From Lachnospiraceae bacterium A4 (lineage in GTDB: Bacteria; Bacillota; Clostridia; Lachnospirales; Lachnospiraceae), in contig KE159565.1 in assembly GCA_000403215.2 (NCBI GenBank), positions 34,528 through 98,527 on the forward strand: a DNA stretch of 64,000 nt, given 5' to 3'. Under the pieces are notes generated by a model that worked only from the letters and a program-made list of their open reading frames with translations, was not told where the DNA came from and did not search any database. This document shows positions 45,886 to 55,043 of the stretch, one piece after another; position 1 is the stretch's first letter, and the number at the start of each line of letters is the position of its first letter. A program made the translations under genes and the position numbers.

Positions 45886-47264
45886 TCAAAAAACTCAGAC
45901 GAAAGTTTATCGCGCTGTCCACCATATCGCTCTTGCTTTTGCTGGGAATTATCGTGATATCCAGCAATTTGCTGACGTATCGCGAGCTGGTGGCAGATGC
46001 CGACCTGCTGCTTGACACCATTGCAGAGAATCCAAAGCGGTGGGCGCCTGTGACGCAACAGGCTGATTCTGAAAAAAAACTTTATGACACGGAAGCGGAG
46101 GCAGAGGGCGGGGAGGGTTTTGAGGAGAAGGCGTCTGACAGCCGGCAGTTTCATTTGGGGAGGAGAGCATTTTCATTAGAAATGATGTATGAGGCAAGAT
46201 TTTTCACCACGGAGCTGTCAGCTACAGGCGAAGTCCTCTCAGTGAGCACAGACCGCATCGCTATGGTAGATGAGGCCGAGGCGGCGGACTACGCAGGGCA
46301 GGCATTTGAGAAAAGCGGTGACAACGGGTTTATCGGTGATTTCCGTTTTTGGAAAAGGTATGGGACAGACACGGATAAATATGACATACGTGTCATATTT
46401 TTGGACTGCGGGCGCAAGCTCAGCACATTTCGAAATGCGCTGATGATTAACTGTCTGATTTCTTTTTTAGGATTTCTGATCATTTTTATCGTGATTTGGA
46501 TTGTTTCGGGAAAGCTTGTGCAGCCTGTGTCGGAGGGGTATGAGAGACAGAAGCAGTTTATCGCGGCAGCGGGGCATGAGATTAAGACGCCCATCACAAT
46601 CATTGACGCGGACGCAGATCTTCTTTCGATGGAAATCGGTGATAAGAATGAGTGGCTCATGGATATCCGCAGGCAGACAAACCGAATGACGGCGCTCACC
46701 AATGACTTGCTGGCGCTGTCGCGCATGGACGCAAAGCGGCAGCAGTTTACCATGATCGACTTCCCAATCTCAGATGTGGTGGGTGAGACGGTTGGTTCTT
46801 TTCAGACGCTGGCGCAGTGCAGCGGGTACAATATTCGGGCAGAAATTGCGCCGATGCTCTCCTGCCGCGGCGATGAGAACAGCATTCGGCAGGTGGTCGG
46901 GATTCTTCTGGACAATGCCATTAAGTACAGCGTCCGTGAGGAGATTTTACTGAAATTGGAAAAAAGAAGCAACCATATTTTACTGAGCGTGATCAATCAT
47001 GCCAATCCTGTCATCGATGAGCAGTTAAGGCACTTTTTTGACCGCTTCTATAGGACAGAACAGTCACGAAATTCGCAAAACGGCGGTTACGGACTGGGAC
47101 TGTCCATCGCAAAAGCGTTGGTTGAGGCGCACAAAGGCAGGATTACAGCGGCGGCGAAGGCAGATTTAATACGCGTGACGGTCGCGCTGCCTGCTCATAA
47201 ATCTTGTATTATGCATAGTTCGTGCAGCCGTGGGGGAGGCGAAGATAGAAATAGATTGGAATAA
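45882..47264 (+). CDS. Sensor histidine kinase
   Basis: 460 residues from the ATG at 45882, overlapping the regulator stop by four bases. Membrane helix 1 at about 12-31 and helix 2 at about 190-209 enclose an acidic extracellular domain of 155 residues. The phospho-acceptor is H232 in AAAGHEIKTPIT; N-box LLDNAIKYS, F-box FFDRFYRTEQS and G-box GGYGLGLSIAKALVEAHKG are complete, so the kinase itself looks functional. It should phosphorylate the OmpR-type regulator encoded just before it, which here has lost its receiver core. Signal unknown. No obvious terminator follows. Confidence 0.92.
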   Translation: MIKKLRRKFIALSTISLLLLLGIIVISSNLLTYRELVADADLLLDTIAENPKRWAPVTQQADSEKKLYDTEAEAEGGEGFEEKASDSRQFHLGRRAFSLEMMYEARFFTTELSATGEVLSVSTDRIAMVDEAEAADYAGQAFEKSGDNGFIGDFRFWKRYGTDTDKYDIRVIFLDCGRKLSTFRNALMINCLISFLGFLIIFIVIWIVSGKLVQPVSEGYERQKQFIAAAGHEIKTPITIIDADADLLSMEIGDKNEWLMDIRRQTNRMTALTNDLLALSRMDAKRQQFTMIDFPISDVVGETVGSFQTLAQCSGYNIRAEIAPMLSCRGDENSIRQVVGILLDNAIKYSVREEILLKLEKRSNHILLSVINHANPVIDEQLRHFFDRFYRTEQSRNSQNGGYGLGLSIAKALVEAHKGRITAAAKADLIRVTVALPAHKSCIMHSSCSRGGGEDRNRLE

Positions 47265-47276
47265 ATAGAAAAAATG

Positions 47277-47306
47277 TTCGACAAATCGGAGCAGACCTGT
47301 TATACT
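47277..47306 (+). promoter_or_regulatory. Possible promoter upstream of the gene remnant
   Basis: TTCGAC (47277-47282), 18 bases, TATACT (47301-47306). Confidence 0.35.
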
Positions 47307-47322
47307 GAAATTGCATGGAGGT

Positions 47323-47603
47323 CTTAAATTCTATGCAGATTACGGCTTCACAAAGAGGATTTTCTGGACACAATAAAAGAATACATTGATTTTTCGCAGA
47401 ATCAGGAGTTGTGGAAGGAGGTTGGTTCAATGACTGGACTGGGAGAGAGTATCCTGCTTGAAGGATGGCGGAAAGGCGTTACTTTGAGCGCAGAGATTTT
47501 CAAGGTGATACGATCGGGAGAAACAAATAATGCCGCGATCGCACAGCAGTGCGGCTGCACAGAGGAAAAGGTAGAACAAATCCGAAGAGAGTTTGGGATA
47601 TAG
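47323..47603 (+). pseudogene. Frameshifted C-terminal remnant, probably of an Rpn-type nuclease/transposase
   Basis: One frame reads LKFYADYGFTK and then needs a one-base shift (near AAAG at 47354) to continue EDFLDTIKEYIDFSQNQELW, then GLGESILLEGWRKGV and a helix-turn-helix-like end AAIAQQCGCTEEKVEQIRRE to a TAG. The joined sequence resembles the C-terminus of the Rpn/PDDEXK recombination-promoting nuclease family abundant in these genomes; this is inference, with no catalytic part present. The 57-residue piece from ATG 47430, which follows AAGGAGG, could still be made as a small protein. Confidence 0.45.
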
Positions 47604-47706
47604 AAAACAAACTACCGATTCAACAACCCTTGAATAATCCCAAACATCTGTTAAAATAAAAAAGAGTAACCTACAACCGTATGTCCCTCAGATGAAAGGA
47701 GTCCGC

Positions 47707-48648
47707 ATGACCAAATTTACCGACATACACGGCATTACATTTGCCCCGTTTGCCCCCGCAGGAAGCCTGTCCCAAGACTGTGCCCGACAGAGCCTGCGGC
47801 TGATGAAAGAACGCACCAACGCTGATTTTATCATTCTTGTTCCCGGCGGTTTACAAGATACCCCGCAGTCAGAGAATATTAATTATACCTCGGAATATAC
47901 AATGACCGACCATGAGCTAAGGCAGTTTATTGGTTTTGCGCAGTCCATCGGCCTGCGCGTGGCGCTAAAACCCACTGTCAACTGCAAGAACGGCACGTGG
48001 CGCGCGCATATTAATTTCTTTGATGAGGAGGTGCCATGTGAGCCAAAGTGGCGCAACTGGTTTGCTTCTTATACAGAGTTTCAGAAGCACTATGCCAAGA
48101 TTGCGCAGGAGACAGGCTGTGAGATGCACATTGCAGGTTGTGAGATGGTCATGGCAGAGCGGCGTGCGGCAGAGTGGAGACAGACCATCGCAGAGATTAG
48201 AAGCGTGTTCAAGGGACTCGTTTCTTACAATACAGACAAATACCAAGAGCACAATGTTACATGGTGGGATTGTGTGGACGTGATTTCTTCGAGCGGGTAT
48301 TATCCGATTGAGGACTGGGAGCGGCAGCTAGACCGGATTGAAGCTGTGGCTGCAAAATACCAGAAGCCCTTCTTTTTTGCGGAGGCGGGCTGCATGTCTG
48401 TCGCAGGCTCTAAGCATGTGCCGAATGACTGGACGGTACGCGGCGCAGCCGATTTGGCAGGGCAGGCAGCGTGGTATCAGGAAATGTTTCGCGCGTGCAG
48501 CCGGCGGGACTGGGTGAGAGGCTTTGCCCTCTGGTCATGGACAGACAAGCTGTATGACGCGTCTGACGCAGGGCAGCGACTCGACTATGAGCTGTATGCA
48601 AAACCAGCGGAAAAGATTGTACAGCAAAATTATGCGGTGATTAAATAA
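47707..48648 (+). CDS. Glycoside hydrolase family 113-like protein
   Basis: 313 residues from the ATG at 47707 (AAAGGAG before it; an ATG at 47692 overlaps that site). It is a TIM-barrel enzyme: HGITFAPFAPAGS at strand 1, RVALKPTVNCKNGTWRA, IAGCEMV with the likely acid/base E146, VDVISSSGYYPI, FFFAEAGCM with the likely nucleophile E226, and FALWSWTDKLYDASD at the end. The two Glu are 80 residues apart, as in known GH113 beta-mannanases. There is no signal peptide, so it should act inside the cell on imported oligosaccharides. Two further genes follow on the same strand with short gaps. Confidence 0.85.
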   Translation: MTKFTDIHGITFAPFAPAGSLSQDCARQSLRLMKERTNADFIILVPGGLQDTPQSENINYTSEYTMTDHELRQFIGFAQSIGLRVALKPTVNCKNGTWRAHINFFDEEVPCEPKWRNWFASYTEFQKHYAKIAQETGCEMHIAGCEMVMAERRAAEWRQTIAEIRSVFKGLVSYNTDKYQEHNVTWWDCVDVISSSGYYPIEDWERQLDRIEAVAAKYQKPFFFAEAGCMSVAGSKHVPNDWTVRGAADLAGQAAWYQEMFRACSRRDWVRGFALWSWTDKLYDASDAGQRLDYELYAKPAEKIVQQNYAVIK

Positions 48649-48661
48649 TTGGAGGAAAAAA

Positions 48662-49663
48662 ATGACATATGAAGAATTTCGCAGTGAAATACTGCGCAAA
48701 CTGGAAGAAAAGAAAAATGATTTGGGCTATGAGCAGGTAAAGTACTATCCAGACGGCTTCACCTCGGAGGAGCCGGGAGAGCTGTCCACGATACGGAATA
48801 CAAATGTGAAATATCACAAGATGGAGTCCGATGTATTGTCAGGTGATTTTATCATTCTGCTGGTGGAATCACAGCACCACCAAGTCTGCCGCTTTTCCGT
48901 GAGTGACCTGTACGAAGAATTTACAAAAGGAAGCTGGGAAGCGGTGTGGACGATTATCAATTCCAATCTGGCAGGCTCGAGAAAGTATGCAAAGCTTGGC
49001 ATCATGGAGCTGATGGAAGAGAACAAATACGAGGCATTGCGGGAGAAGCTTTTTATCCGCCCGCTGAATTATAATGACCACCGCTATGAGTTAAAAGAGA
49101 ATGTATCCCGCCGGATTGGGGACATGGCGCTGGTGCTCTATGTGCTGGCAAATGACGAGCGAAACGGAGAGCGGCATGATGTCATGTCCATGAAAATGCC
49201 GCGCCTGATGATGGAGAAGTGGGGACTGCCTGAGGAGGAAGTATGGGATAATGCGCTGAATAATACCTATATGATGGCGCCGCCAAGACTGTATCTCAAT
49301 ATGATGGATACATACAATCCGCCCTATCATAAGGGGGCGTTTATGGCGCTCAACAGCGATATTAAGTCGCTTTCTGCGCACGCTGTCCCGACAATCACGA
49401 CCACATCGCAGATGAACGGTGCGATCGCGATGTTTTATCCCGGCGTGAAGGAACGCCTTGCGGAATTGTTTGGCGGTGATTATTATGTGGCGTTTACGAG
49501 CGTTCATGATGTGCGGCTGCACAAGAAAGGGAGCATGTCGCCAAGACAGATTCTGAACAGTATCAAGCATGTGAATAAAACTTTTGACCCATCAGAAATC
49601 TTGTCAAGAAAAGTATATCTGTACGATACAGCGGCGAAGGAGTTAAAGCAGTTAGAGTTATAA
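48662..49663 (+). CDS. DUF5688 family protein
   Basis: 333 residues, soluble, no signal peptide. The opening MTYEEFRSEILRKLEEKK and the central VSRRIGDMALVLYVLANDER and AFMALNSDIKSLSAHAVPT are typical of DUF5688, a family seen mostly in Lachnospiraceae with no established function. It starts 13 bases after the GH113-like gene and ends 28 bases before the ThuA fusion, so all three probably share a transcript. The ribosome binding site is TGGAGG. The link to carbohydrate metabolism is inferred from position alone. Confidence 0.8.
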   Translation: MTYEEFRSEILRKLEEKKNDLGYEQVKYYPDGFTSEEPGELSTIRNTNVKYHKMESDVLSGDFIILLVESQHHQVCRFSVSDLYEEFTKGSWEAVWTIINSNLAGSRKYAKLGIMELMEENKYEALREKLFIRPLNYNDHRYELKENVSRRIGDMALVLYVLANDERNGERHDVMSMKMPRLMMEKWGLPEEEVWDNALNNTYMMAPPRLYLNMMDTYNPPYHKGAFMALNSDIKSLSAHAVPTITTTSQMNGAIAMFYPGVKERLAELFGGDYYVAFTSVHDVRLHKKGSMSPRQILNSIKHVNKTFDPSEILSRKVYLYDTAAKELKQLEL

Positions 49664-49691
49664 AAATCGCGCAGGCGGAGGAGGGGGAAGC

Positions 49692-51260
49692 ATGATCCGA
49701 GTAACCATATGGAATGAAAACCTGCATGAACAGCAGCAGGAGGAGGTGCGGGCAATATACCCTAAGGGAATCCATGAATGCATCGCGGAGTTTTTGTCAA
49801 AGGATAAAAATTTGTGGCTTCGCACTGCGACACTGTCTGAGCCAGAGCACGGACTGACGGAGAAGGTGCTCTCTGAGACAGATGTTTTGATCTACTGGGG
49901 GCACATGGCACATGAAGCGTTTTCGGACGAGGTGGCGCAGCGTGTACAAAAGCATGTCCTTCAGGGAATGGGCTTGATCGCACTCCACGCCGCACATCTC
50001 TCGAAGTTAATGCGTCTGCTGATGGGGACAAGCATGACACTGCGCTGGAAGCATGGAGACCGCGAGCGCCTTTTTGTGACTGCGCCGTCGCATCCTATTG
50101 CGCAGGGGATTCCGCCGCAGCTAGACATTCCTATGGAGGAGATGTACGGGGAATATTTTGATATCCCAAAGCCTGATGATGTGGTATTTACAGGCTGGTT
50201 TGCGGGCGGTGAGGTCTTTCGCAGCGGCTGTACGTTCCAGCGCGGTCTGGGGCGGATTTTTTACTTCCAGCCGGGACATGAGGAATATCCGATTTATCAT
50301 ATACCCGAAATCCAGCAGATTCTTGCCAATGCAGTGAACTGGTGTGCGGCAGTGAAGCGGCAGCTTAGACCGCTTGCCTGTACGGCAGTGAAGGCTACGC
50401 TGGAGGAGGAATATCAAAATCCTATGAAGCTTTCTGTATTTTATGACCATATTACACAGGCAGCGGCGCAGTCGGCAGGCAGGTATTCCGTGGAGGAGAT
50501 TCTGAGTCGGTGCAGCGATGCCGGAATCCGCGGCATCGACATTGAGTACAGCCAGCTTGCTGAGGACCTTGACCGCATCTGCGAGGCGCTTCGCTATCAT
50601 TATATGGAGGTGGCGTCGATTTACCAGATGCTTGATTTCAGAGACCACGATTTTATGAGCCGTGCAAAAGAGCAGCTTGAGCTGGCAGACAGGCTGGGCG
50701 TGAAGCGGATTCTGCTCGTGCCGGGCTTTCTGGAGCGGGACGAGGCAAAAGCGCTTCACAGTGTGAGCGCAGACTATGATGCAGTCGGGCAGTTTATGGA
50801 ACAAAATCTGTGCATTCAGACCATGAAGGCGGCTTTGACAGAGCTAGTCCAGTATGCAAAGCCCTTGGGGGTTGAGGTGACGCTCGAGGATTTTGACAAT
50901 GCCGGGGCACCATATTCGAGAATGAATGAGCTGCTGTGGTTTATGAGAAATGTTCCGGGGCTAAGGTGTACTTTTGATATGGGCAACTTTGCGTTTGGCT
51001 ATGAGAATGTGATGGACGCGTATGAGCTGCTTAAAAATTATATCGTGCATGTGCACTGCAAGGACAGAGGCAGCGAGGGCAGCGGCTTGCAGTCTGTGCC
51101 GACAGGCAGCGGCTACATTCCCATTGGGCAGCTGGTCAGGAAGCTGAAGGCGGCTGGGTACCGCGGGTATCTGTCCATCGAGCATTTTGGAGAACTCGAC
51201 CAGATGGCGGGCATCGAGCAGTCCGCGCATTATCTGAAATCTATCCTAGAGCATGTTTAA
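49692..51260 (+). CDS. Fusion of ThuA-like domain and sugar phosphate isomerase/epimerase-like TIM barrel
   Basis: 522 residues. Residues 1 to about 220 are a ThuA-like class I glutamine-amidotransferase-fold domain: VTIWNENLHEQQ, LIYWGHMAHEAF, GMGLIALHAAHLSKLM, IFYFQPGHEEYPIY. Residues about 235-522 are an AP-endonuclease-2-type barrel: VEEILSRCSDAGIRGIDIEY, VTLEDFDNAGAPYS and TFDMGNFAFGYENV (metal ligands Glu/Asp), HVHCKDRGSEG and LSIEHFG. ThuA proteins convert keto-sugars of trehalose-type disaccharides and the barrel family isomerises sugars, so a two-step cytoplasmic enzyme is plausible. It follows GH113-like and DUF5688 genes. GGAGG precedes the ATG. Confidence 0.88.
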   Translation: MIRVTIWNENLHEQQQEEVRAIYPKGIHECIAEFLSKDKNLWLRTATLSEPEHGLTEKVLSETDVLIYWGHMAHEAFSDEVAQRVQKHVLQGMGLIALHAAHLSKLMRLLMGTSMTLRWKHGDRERLFVTAPSHPIAQGIPPQLDIPMEEMYGEYFDIPKPDDVVFTGWFAGGEVFRSGCTFQRGLGRIFYFQPGHEEYPIYHIPEIQQILANAVNWCAAVKRQLRPLACTAVKATLEEEYQNPMKLSVFYDHITQAAAQSAGRYSVEEILSRCSDAGIRGIDIEYSQLAEDLDRICEALRYHYMEVASIYQMLDFRDHDFMSRAKEQLELADRLGVKRILLVPGFLERDEAKALHSVSADYDAVGQFMEQNLCIQTMKAALTELVQYAKPLGVEVTLEDFDNAGAPYSRMNELLWFMRNVPGLRCTFDMGNFAFGYENVMDAYELLKNYIVHVHCKDRGSEGSGLQSVPTGSGYIPIGQLVRKLKAAGYRGYLSIEHFGELDQMAGIEQSAHYLKSILEHV

Positions 51261-51343
51261 ACAGTGGCAATCTATACCTCAAAAAATGCAAACTATGCCA
51301 AATGTGTTTTCTTTCGACAATTTTTGTTGTACAATAACTTACG

Positions 51344-51359
51344 AATTGTCGCGACAATT
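51344..51359. promoter_or_regulatory. 16-base palindrome, possible operator
   Basis: AATTGTCGCGACAATT is a perfect palindrome. A matching half-site (CGACAATT) lies at 51315-51322, next to TACAAT at 51330-51335, a possible -10 box. It sits about 110 bases before the chemoreceptor gene. A dimeric repressor site is inferred. Confidence 0.4.
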
Positions 51360-51377
51360 TATCTTACTATGCTAGAG

Positions 51378-51419
51378 TTGCTGGAGTATTCATTTTCCCC
51401 CGAAATGAAACTCCAGCAA
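51378..51419 (+). other. Long hairpin in the leader of the third chemoreceptor gene
   Basis: TTGCTGGAGT (51378-51387) plus TTCATTT (51389-51395) pair with AAATGAA (51403-51409) and ACTCCAGCAA (51410-51419): 17 pairs with one bulged A and a seven-base C-rich loop. The following TTTGC is a weak T-run, so it may be an attenuator or the terminator of the preceding operon. Confidence 0.5.
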
Positions 51420-51470
51420 TTTGCATTCTGTATGGCTGCCGCGCAAAAAATATGATTAGGAGGTATAGAG

Positions 51471-52952
51471 GTGGAAAAAACATTTGGAAAACGGGTGAAC
51501 AAGTTTGTATTAATTATTGTCACAATTATTGATATGTTTTTGTTCTTTGGTTATATCGGGGATTATGCACAGGGGCACATCAGCTTTGGATTTATGCTCG
51601 CAGTGGATTTCTCAGTCATCGCGTCGATGATTGCATGTTATTCCGTTTATTTTCACAGAAAGGACAGCGCGGCATTCAAACACGTCTCGATGGCAGGGTA
51701 TATGTTGGTATACGGGCTTGCAGTGTTTGGTGCGCAGAATGACCTTGTGTTTATCATGGTTTTCCCGCTGACCGTCATTTATATCTTGTACTATGATTTT
51801 AAACTCATTCTCAGGATTGCCGTGATTTTTGGTGCAATCAATGTATTGGATGTGGTATATATTGCCGCAGTGCTCGGCCATATGCACTCCGGCGCGCCGC
51901 TCAACAGCACCTCCCTGTTATTGCAGGGGGCGTCCTCTGTGGTGTATATGATTGTGCTGTGCGGGACGACACAGATTTCAAACGATAACAATGCGAAGAA
52001 GATTTCCAGCATTGACAAGGAGCGGGAGAAAAGTGATACCCTTTTGAGGGAAGTGCTTGAGGTGGTATTTTGTGTGAAGCGTGATTCAAAGGAGGCGGCG
52101 GAGCATATACGGCAGCTCAGCCGGTATGTGGATTCCACGGTGTCTGAGCTGGATGGAATTGCACAGGGAAATGCCAACAATGCACAGAGCATCGAACGCC
52201 AGACAGTCATGACAGGAAATATACAGAGCATGATCTTGGAGACAAAGCAGATGTCAGATGAGATGCTTGCGATGGCAGAGCGCTCTGAGGGCGCGGTAAA
52301 AGACGGCAAGCGGGCGGTGGACAGCTTGCAGGCGCAGGCGGAAAAGACAAAGCGGGCAAATGAGCAGGTGGTGGCGTCGGTTTCCAGCCTGATCACAAAT
52401 GCAAGGGCAGTTGAAGAAATCACCGAGCAGATTTTTGCCATATCCAGCCAGACGAATCTGTTAGCGCTCAACGCTTCGATAGAGAGTGCGAGAGCCGGGG
52501 AGGCCGGGAGAGGCTTTGCGGTTGTGTCTGCGGAGATTCGCGCGCTCGCAGATGAGACGAGAAATCTGACAGAGCGTATCCATGATATTGTCGATGATTT
52601 GAAAAAGAACGCAGACACGGCGAAAAACACAGTGGATAATGTCATCATGGCAGCGGGCACAGAGCATGATCTGATCGTCAATGCCAATGTACAGTTTGGT
52701 GAGATTGGCAGCCGCATGGACGGTCTGCACGGCAATGTACAGGACATCTATCAAAAAATCGAGGAAATATTGGAATCAAATAATGCGATCGTGGACAGCA
52801 TTACCCAGATCTCAGAAGTCAGTGAGGAAGTGACCGCAGGAACGCAGCAGGCGGCAGAGCTTGGCGCGGACACCAGACAGAAGGCAGAGCAGGCAGGCGG
52901 GCTGATGATGGGCTTACTAGAGACCGTGAAGGCGATTGACAAATATCTGTAA
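51471..52952 (+). CDS. Methyl-accepting chemotaxis-like protein with multi-helix membrane domain
   Basis: 493 residues. The start is GTG, with AGGAGG seven bases before. The first 180 residues hold six membrane helices with short loops ([57 protein letters not shown]) instead of an extracellular sensor, so the signal is likely sensed in or at the membrane. There is no HAMP. The signalling domain is complete: [20 protein letters not shown] then [20 protein letters not shown]. It is followed after 15 bases by a GHKL kinase, so it may feed that cascade as well as or instead of CheA (inference). Confidence 0.9.
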   Translation: MEKTFGKRVNKFVLIIVTIIDMFLFFGYIGDYAQGHISFGFMLAVDFSVIASMIACYSVYFHRKDSAAFKHVSMAGYMLVYGLAVFGAQNDLVFIMVFPLTVIYILYYDFKLILRIAVIFGAINVLDVVYIAAVLGHMHSGAPLNSTSLLLQGASSVVYMIVLCGTTQISNDNNAKKISSIDKEREKSDTLLREVLEVVFCVKRDSKEAAEHIRQLSRYVDSTVSELDGIAQGNANNAQSIERQTVMTGNIQSMILETKQMSDEMLAMAERSEGAVKDGKRAVDSLQAQAEKTKRANEQVVASVSSLITNARAVEEITEQIFAISSQTNLLALNASIESARAGEAGRGFAVVSAEIRALADETRNLTERIHDIVDDLKKNADTAKNTVDNVIMAAGTEHDLIVNANVQFGEIGSRMDGLHGNVQDIYQKIEEILESNNAIVDSITQISEVSEEVTAGTQQAAELGADTRQKAEQAGGLMMGLLETVKAIDKYL

Positions 52953-52967
52953 AGGAGGCGAAAGCGT

Positions 52968-54287
52968 ATGCTGGGTGGTACAGTGTATGTGGCAATGCTC
53001 CGGTTTGCAGTCAGCCTTGCAGGAGCAATCCTGCTGTTTTCACTGATGAGTGAGCCGCGGTATGACAGGAAAAAGATGATAGCGTGTTATAGTGGTTTGA
53101 GCGCAGCGCTGATTGTCTTTGCCTGTGTATGGTATGTAATTGACTGGGCAAGCTGTGTAAAGATGGTAGCCTTTGTGATGTATGTGGTCTTTGCCGGCTG
53201 TTCGCTGCTTCTGAGCAGGGATTCGCTCTGTCTGTCGCTGTATAAGCTCGCGCTGACTTTTTATCTGCTGGCGGTGTATCTCATCGGCGGCATCGAGATC
53301 TCCGTTATTTTCTTCCACAGAAATGTGTGGGCAGATATCGCGGCGCGTGTTTTCTTAATTCTGCTAATTGCGCTGTTTATCGAGAAGCGGATTAAGAAGT
53401 CAATCCGCGGCTTTGGTGACTATGTTGAAAATGAGCTGGACAGATTCAGCGTGATGGTGCTGATCATCAGCCTGCTCTTTGGCATCGGCTTTATCTTAAA
53501 TCCCAAAATCCATGACCAGACTCCCTACAGACTGTTTCAGATTCTAATGAATTTTTTCCTGACAGGCACGCTGCAGCTGCTGGTATTCCGCCTTTATCTG
53601 CATATCGGAAAGGAGAAGGAGTACCAGAAAGAGAACCAGCTCATGCAGATGACCCACAGGCTGTTGGAGCGGAATATGGAAATCCTTGAGGAGTCCTTGG
53701 AGTCAGGAAGGCGTATCCGTCATGATGCGAGACACCATAATGCGGTGATTGCGGAGTATCTGTGCAGGGGACAGAAGGACGAGCTGTTAGCGTACCTCAA
53801 AGAGTATGAACGTGAGCTGGATATCCGCACGCCCGAAAACATATGTTCTAATACTGCGGTCAACAACATACTGTCTGCTTACACCAGAAGGGCGAGACGA
53901 GAGCAGATTCAAGTTATACTGGATATAGAGATTGGCAAAAATCTAAAGGTTCCCAACATTGATTTGGTGACAATCTTAGCCAATGCTTATGAAAATGCGA
54001 TATATGGCTGCATAGAGGTGAAAAAACAGTTCCCCGCGCAAAACTGCTTTATTCATCTTATGCTCAAGAAAAAGAAAAATAAGCTGGTGATATGCTGTAG
54101 GAATACTTGCAGGATAGAGACAGAGCTAAAAAATGGACAGCCTATGCCGGAGTACACAGGCGGCATTGGGGTGCTCAGTATCATAAAAACGGCAGAAAAT
54201 TTTGATGGCGAATATGATTTTAAAAATGACAACGGCGTATTTGTGTTCCGCCTGATTATGAACATGCCATCGACGGAGAACGCGTGA
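52968..54287 (+). CDS. GHKL-type sensor histidine kinase (AgrC-like)
   Basis: 439 residues. Six or seven membrane helices occupy about 1-205. The cytoplasmic part has the dimerisation helix with a His-rich RRIRHDARHHNAVIAEYL, and a GHKL ATPase domain: LVTILANAYENAIYGC as N-box (the usual DNAxEA is changed to ENAIYG), and TGGIGVLSIIKTAENFDGEY as G-box. Such kinases usually partner with LytTR regulators, and one follows 17 bases later. AAAGGAGG precedes the ATG. Peptide or quorum signals are typical inputs for the family; no signal-peptide gene is seen here. Confidence 0.88.
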   Translation: MLGGTVYVAMLRFAVSLAGAILLFSLMSEPRYDRKKMIACYSGLSAALIVFACVWYVIDWASCVKMVAFVMYVVFAGCSLLLSRDSLCLSLYKLALTFYLLAVYLIGGIEISVIFFHRNVWADIAARVFLILLIALFIEKRIKKSIRGFGDYVENELDRFSVMVLIISLLFGIGFILNPKIHDQTPYRLFQILMNFFLTGTLQLLVFRLYLHIGKEKEYQKENQLMQMTHRLLERNMEILEESLESGRRIRHDARHHNAVIAEYLCRGQKDELLAYLKEYERELDIRTPENICSNTAVNNILSAYTRRARREQIQVILDIEIGKNLKVPNIDLVTILANAYENAIYGCIEVKKQFPAQNCFIHLMLKKKKNKLVICCRNTCRIETELKNGQPMPEYTGGIGVLSIIKTAENFDGEYDFKNDNGVFVFRLIMNMPSTENA

Positions 54288-54304
54288 CGGGAGGGAGACT
54301 TGCT

Positions 54305-55042
54305 ATGTATTTAATAGCACTCTGCGATGATGAAGAAGCAGATTTGGACAAGACAGAGCAGATGCTGAGAGCGTATGAGAACAGCCGTCCTGAGACAGAA
54401 TTTGTGATTGAGCGGTTTCAGAGTGCAGAACACCTGCTCAGGCGTGTCAAGGAGGCGGAATACACGCCTGATTTTATCCTCATGGACATTTACATGCCAA
54501 ACAAGCTGGGAATTGAGGCGGCGTGTGAGCTGCGCGCCATGGGAAACCGCGGAAAAATTATTTTTCTCACCACCTCCAGAGATCATGCGCTGGAGGCGTT
54601 CGGCGTGGAGGCATCCCAATACCTCGTAAAACCGATTTCCAGCGAAAAGCTGTTTTCGGTGTTAGACAGGTTCCTGGCAGAAGAGGAGGAGGCGCGCCGC
54701 AAATATCTTCTTTTGCGGATTGAGGGGAGGATACAGCGCATTCCCGTCAGCGAGCTTGTATACTGTGAAGCGCAGGGCAAAGCACAGCATCTTTATCTGT
54801 CAGACGGCACACAGTACAAACTGCGGAGAACGATGGCAGAAATCTATGAAATGCTTGCCGGCTATCGGGAGTTTGTGCGCGTTGGCGTGGCGTACATTGT
54901 GAATCTTGAGTATATAGAGAGCCTGAGCACCCAAGAAATCCAGATGGATAACGGCAAGAAAATTTTTTTGCCGAGAGGTTCCTATCACCCGCTTAGGGAA
55001 CGGTATTTTAATTATTACTGCGAAAGTAATGAGGTATTATAA
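54305..55042 (+). CDS. LytTR-family response regulator
   Basis: 245 residues from the ATG at 54305, which follows GGGAGGGAG; a start at 54284 would overlap the kinase. Receiver domain 1-120: acidic pair CDDEE, phospho-acceptor D61 (LMDIYMP), Thr90 and Lys109 (YLVKP). LytTR DNA-binding domain about 140-240: RIPVSELVYCEAQGKAQHLY, LRRTMAEIYEML, FVRVGVAYIVNLEYIESL. All key residues are present. It is most likely the partner of the GHKL kinase just upstream. The stop at 55042 is two bases before the next regulator's start. Confidence 0.92.
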   Translation: MYLIALCDDEEADLDKTEQMLRAYENSRPETEFVIERFQSAEHLLRRVKEAEYTPDFILMDIYMPNKLGIEAACELRAMGNRGKIIFLTTSRDHALEAFGVEASQYLVKPISSEKLFSVLDRFLAEEEEARRKYLLLRIEGRIQRIPVSELVYCEAQGKAQHLYLSDGTQYKLRRTMAEIYEMLAGYREFVRVGVAYIVNLEYIESLSTQEIQMDNGKKIFLPRGSYHPLRERYFNYYCESNEVL

Positions 55043-55043
55043 A

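Noticed and set aside
51791..52747. A 318-codon open frame on the minus strand
   Set aside because: It is antisense to the third chemoreceptor and its Ser/Ala-rich product only mirrors the helical coding sequence.
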